The notes below the pieces were generated by a model, which saw only the letters and a list, made by a program, of their open reading frames with translations, did not search any database and was not told the DNA's origin. The position numbers were made by a program, and so were the translations under genes. 64,000 bases of DNA from Branchiostoma floridae (Eukaryota; Chordata; Leptocardii; Amphioxiformes; Branchiostomatidae), in NCBI RefSeq assembly GCF_000003815.2, contig NC_049993.1:15893367-15957366 (forward strand), written 5' to 3'. Positions 61,291 through 64,000 of this stretch are shown in pieces. How positions within the stretch are numbered: the stretch's first letter is position 1; each line of letters begins with the position of its first letter.

Positions 61291-63418
61291 CAGTAGTACT
61301 GAGGCGAGCTTAACATTTTTCATCAGGGAAAGTGTTAAGGAGTGACATTTTTTTCCATACATATATTTAAGAAGCAAAAAATGTACCTATAGGTCATTTA
61401 CACGGAGTTATTATCATAATAAGTATATTTATAAATATGTCGATGAACATTAGACATCCAGGTAATAAGATATGCCGTCACCGACGAAAGATAGGGGATA
61501 CTATCTGAAACGTCTGACCGTTTCCAAAATCATACCCAGTGCCATGAGTAACTGTTTTTTTGGTCTAAAGTTAGATTTATAGATATAAATCATAATGGCA
61601 AAAATCAATTTTTGGACTAGTTTGACAGGCCTTCAGGTTGTTAAAAACCTGATATTACTGACTCATACATTTATGTGACCTCCACATGCCACAGATGTGC
61701 AGTAGCCTGTATGTACTCAGTGATAACTATCAGTGACAGGTCCACACCCTTAACAAATTCATACATAAACACAGCTTACTGGAGTTTTTTCCTGGGGGGC
61801 TGCAATTTCATGGTAGGGGGGGAAGAAGGGTTGAAACAACTGTGTAAAACCGTGGCAATGAATTTGATTCATAACCTATATCTGTGGTACTAGTATCATA
61901 ATTCCAAGAGACCACCACAAGAAGAGCAAAATTTTACCTCCACAAACAATTAATTTTTTTACAATATTATCATATTTAGCATTACTATTAGTACCACAAA
62001 GGTTGACGTATATTTTACAATGTCTATTCTAAAAAAAAAATGTATCAGCCAACAGTTTTGTACATACCGGTGGGTAAAAACATCTGCATGGTTTTAAAGT
62101 AATGTATTGTAATGTAACATAAGACTGACAGCATAGCATATTTAATAGTAATAGAATATTCTGTTGATAATATTCGTCAGTTTATCTTGACTCAAAACAA
62201 TGTTGAAAGAGTAAAAAAGTATAAAACAAAGCCAATGCTATAACCAAGAATAGCAGAAGGGTGTAAAAGATTAAAATCCCACTCGGCATGCCAGGTGACT
62301 TTCTGAACCGTCCCAAGGTCACATACCAAACATACCTGTACCACTGAGCTGGATACACTTCAAATGCTTTCTCGTAATTACCTTCATTTTGCACAAAAGG
62401 CATGTACTAATTACTACAACCTTTGAGATATTGATCAAGAGGGTACAGACACCTTTAGATGTTATCTAGTCTCTAGAATTTATGTGTTTTGTATACTGGA
62501 CACAAAGCCTTGCTTTCATAGAAAGTGAAAAAAAAAGGTAAAGCGGTCGAATCTCAGAGTCAGACTTTAACCAAAGCATGACGTTTTTTCATAACTTATA
62601 ATTGCAATGTAAATCAAGTGTTTTTGCTTTGGTATCGGTTCATCCCTACTTTTCTCCTTAAGTGTCAGCTGGGTTCTTTATTGTTGATACATGTACTAGT
62701 ACTGATATCTTACGGATCTTTTAAACAGGATATTTGACTTTTCTGACAAAAAGAGTCTGTATAATGCTTTTAGGACATGCAATTTGTTTATTATATAATG
62801 TATGGAAAATATGAGGTAACATTCTTCAACACAAGAAATTGTTATACATATATTTCATGAAATATATGTAAAACATTGGGCCAGAATTGAGCTGTGACTT
62901 CAAGTGTCAATTCTTATTACTAGTACATAGAAGGTGTGCATGCAGTAAAACTTAACACATGTTCCTAGACCCACGAGTGTCGCTCTGTTTGTGGGTTACA
63001 TTCCTTAGTCAGAATCCGTGGTAAACTTTCCCTGCTGAATTCCTAAAGGTCTCCTTTCATCTAAACAAACCGGACTGGCAACACTGACATTGAAACCCCA
63101 GGATACCAGTCCTGGTTAGGGGAGAATTTTGCATTCATGACCATATATGGTCACAGAAATGGACTGATTGATCAGTGCACTACATGTTCAGGTGTGCCCC
63201 CCTCCCCACCTTCAACTGTATAAGTATACTTTAACACTGTAATACCGGTATACAGTTTTAAAGAACGCTTGCCGTTGGGTGTCAACGTGTCTTTCACAAA
63301 GTTTCAGTGTAACATAACCAGCTGCTGCCAAGCCCCGTGCCTAAACAAGTCTCTTGAGAATAGCTCAATTATAAACAATCATATCAAATCAAATCAATTA
63401 TACTATAATTCTATATAT
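61291..63418. other. No gene recognised
   Basis: AT-rich sequence, probably part of the transgelin first intron or its upstream flank. A short stretch near 61490-61550 (CTATCTGAAACGTCTGACCG) resembles 49580-49640, so another dispersed repeat is present. No supported exon. Confidence 0.5.
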
Positions 63419-63770
63419 TGTACAGCTACGTGTACCATCTGTAGTCCCCTCCCCATAGTAGGCAATACCATATCCCACACTTGTAAGTTACATGTACCTG
63501 GCATCTATAGCCCCCCTCCCCACACTTATGTAACATCCCACACCTGTACTATTAAATGTATCATCTGAAGTCCCTTCCCAACATTTAGTAACACCTGACA
63601 CTACTATACCATACTAGTATCCCCATACACCTGTACTACGTGCACAATCCATATCCCACAACTGTACAACATCGTAGTACCATCTATATCCCTCCCCCCA
63701 TACTATACCACATCCCACACCTGTACTACACGTACCTATGGCCCCCCTCCCAACCATAACACTTGTCCCA
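63419..63770. repeat. Degenerate minisatellite of about 60-70 bp units
   Basis: Five or six diverged units built from CATCCCACACCTGTACTA, TGTACCATCTATA and CCCCTCCCCACACT-like words. Strongly C-rich on the plus strand compared with its flanks. Confidence 0.65.
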
Positions 63771-64000
63771 TACAAATGTATATCCCTTCCAATTCTAACA
63801 TAAACACGGCATCAAAGAACCTGACTTCCTGCATTTTTGGAATATTTCTGTCAATGATCACTGGTTTGGTATGTCAACAGTGACAATTACTGAAATGTAA
63901 CTACTAAGGTTTTAAATCGTAATTATTGTTACAATAAACATGCACCTTGCACAGGTACTAATTCAAGTAATTGAGGAATAAGACTTCTTGTAAATCATAA

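Noticed and set aside
62182-62403. Minus-strand frame with a hydrophobic C-terminal stretch
   Set aside because: A membrane-like segment arises easily in AT-rich sequence. There is no family resemblance, no splice support and no neighbouring exon.

Overview
This is a 64 kb piece of an animal nuclear genome, almost certainly an amphioxus (lancelet, Branchiostoma-like). The genes are split by GT-AG introns, UTRs are AT-rich, and coding exons are GC-richer. The introns are full of short DNA-transposon and SINE repeats. The proteins are clear one-to-one relatives of vertebrate genes, and genes that lie at two separate human loci lie together here. Organism and orthology are inferred from recognised protein motifs; no search was run.

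Layout. 1-6.1 kb holds repeats, including a deleted mariner element with intact ends (5011-5586). A single-coding-exon C2H2 zinc-finger gene follows (6126-7679, +). Next comes a ZGLP1-like GATA-type zinc-finger gene in seven coding exons (14863 down to 9596, -). After a 4 kb repeat-rich gap comes UBE2U, a ubiquitin-conjugating enzyme, in ten coding exons (19117-24945, +). FDX2, the mitochondrial ferredoxin, has five exons (30352 down to 27222, -). It shares a 0.7 kb divergent interval with CACHD1, which has 29 coding exons (31080-54157, +) and encodes about 1299 residues. Finally, four exons of a transgelin/calponin-family gene lie at 60063-57767 (-), with its first exon not found. A small antisense CpG-rich reading frame with a PCNA-binding motif lies in CACHD1 intron 3. 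Every internal exon was placed by matching splice sites and reading phase, and all phases close.

The genes are not an operon or a pathway. The main point is the neighbourhood: ZGLP1 and FDX2 are neighbours in human (19p13.2), and UBE2U and CACHD1 are neighbours at 1p31.3, two loci joined by the ohnolog pairs RAVER1/RAVER2 and TYK2/JAK1. Here the four genes alternate within 45 kb, as expected of the arrangement before the vertebrate genome duplications.

The other striking signals are two local duplications inside CACHD1. The end of exon 14 with its splice donor is amplified into an 11-copy, 50 bp minisatellite (44571-45110). The acceptor and first half of the transmembrane exon are present in three extra upstream copies, each with an in-frame stop (52548-52943). 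Several apparently uncatalogued short inverted-repeat elements are also described.
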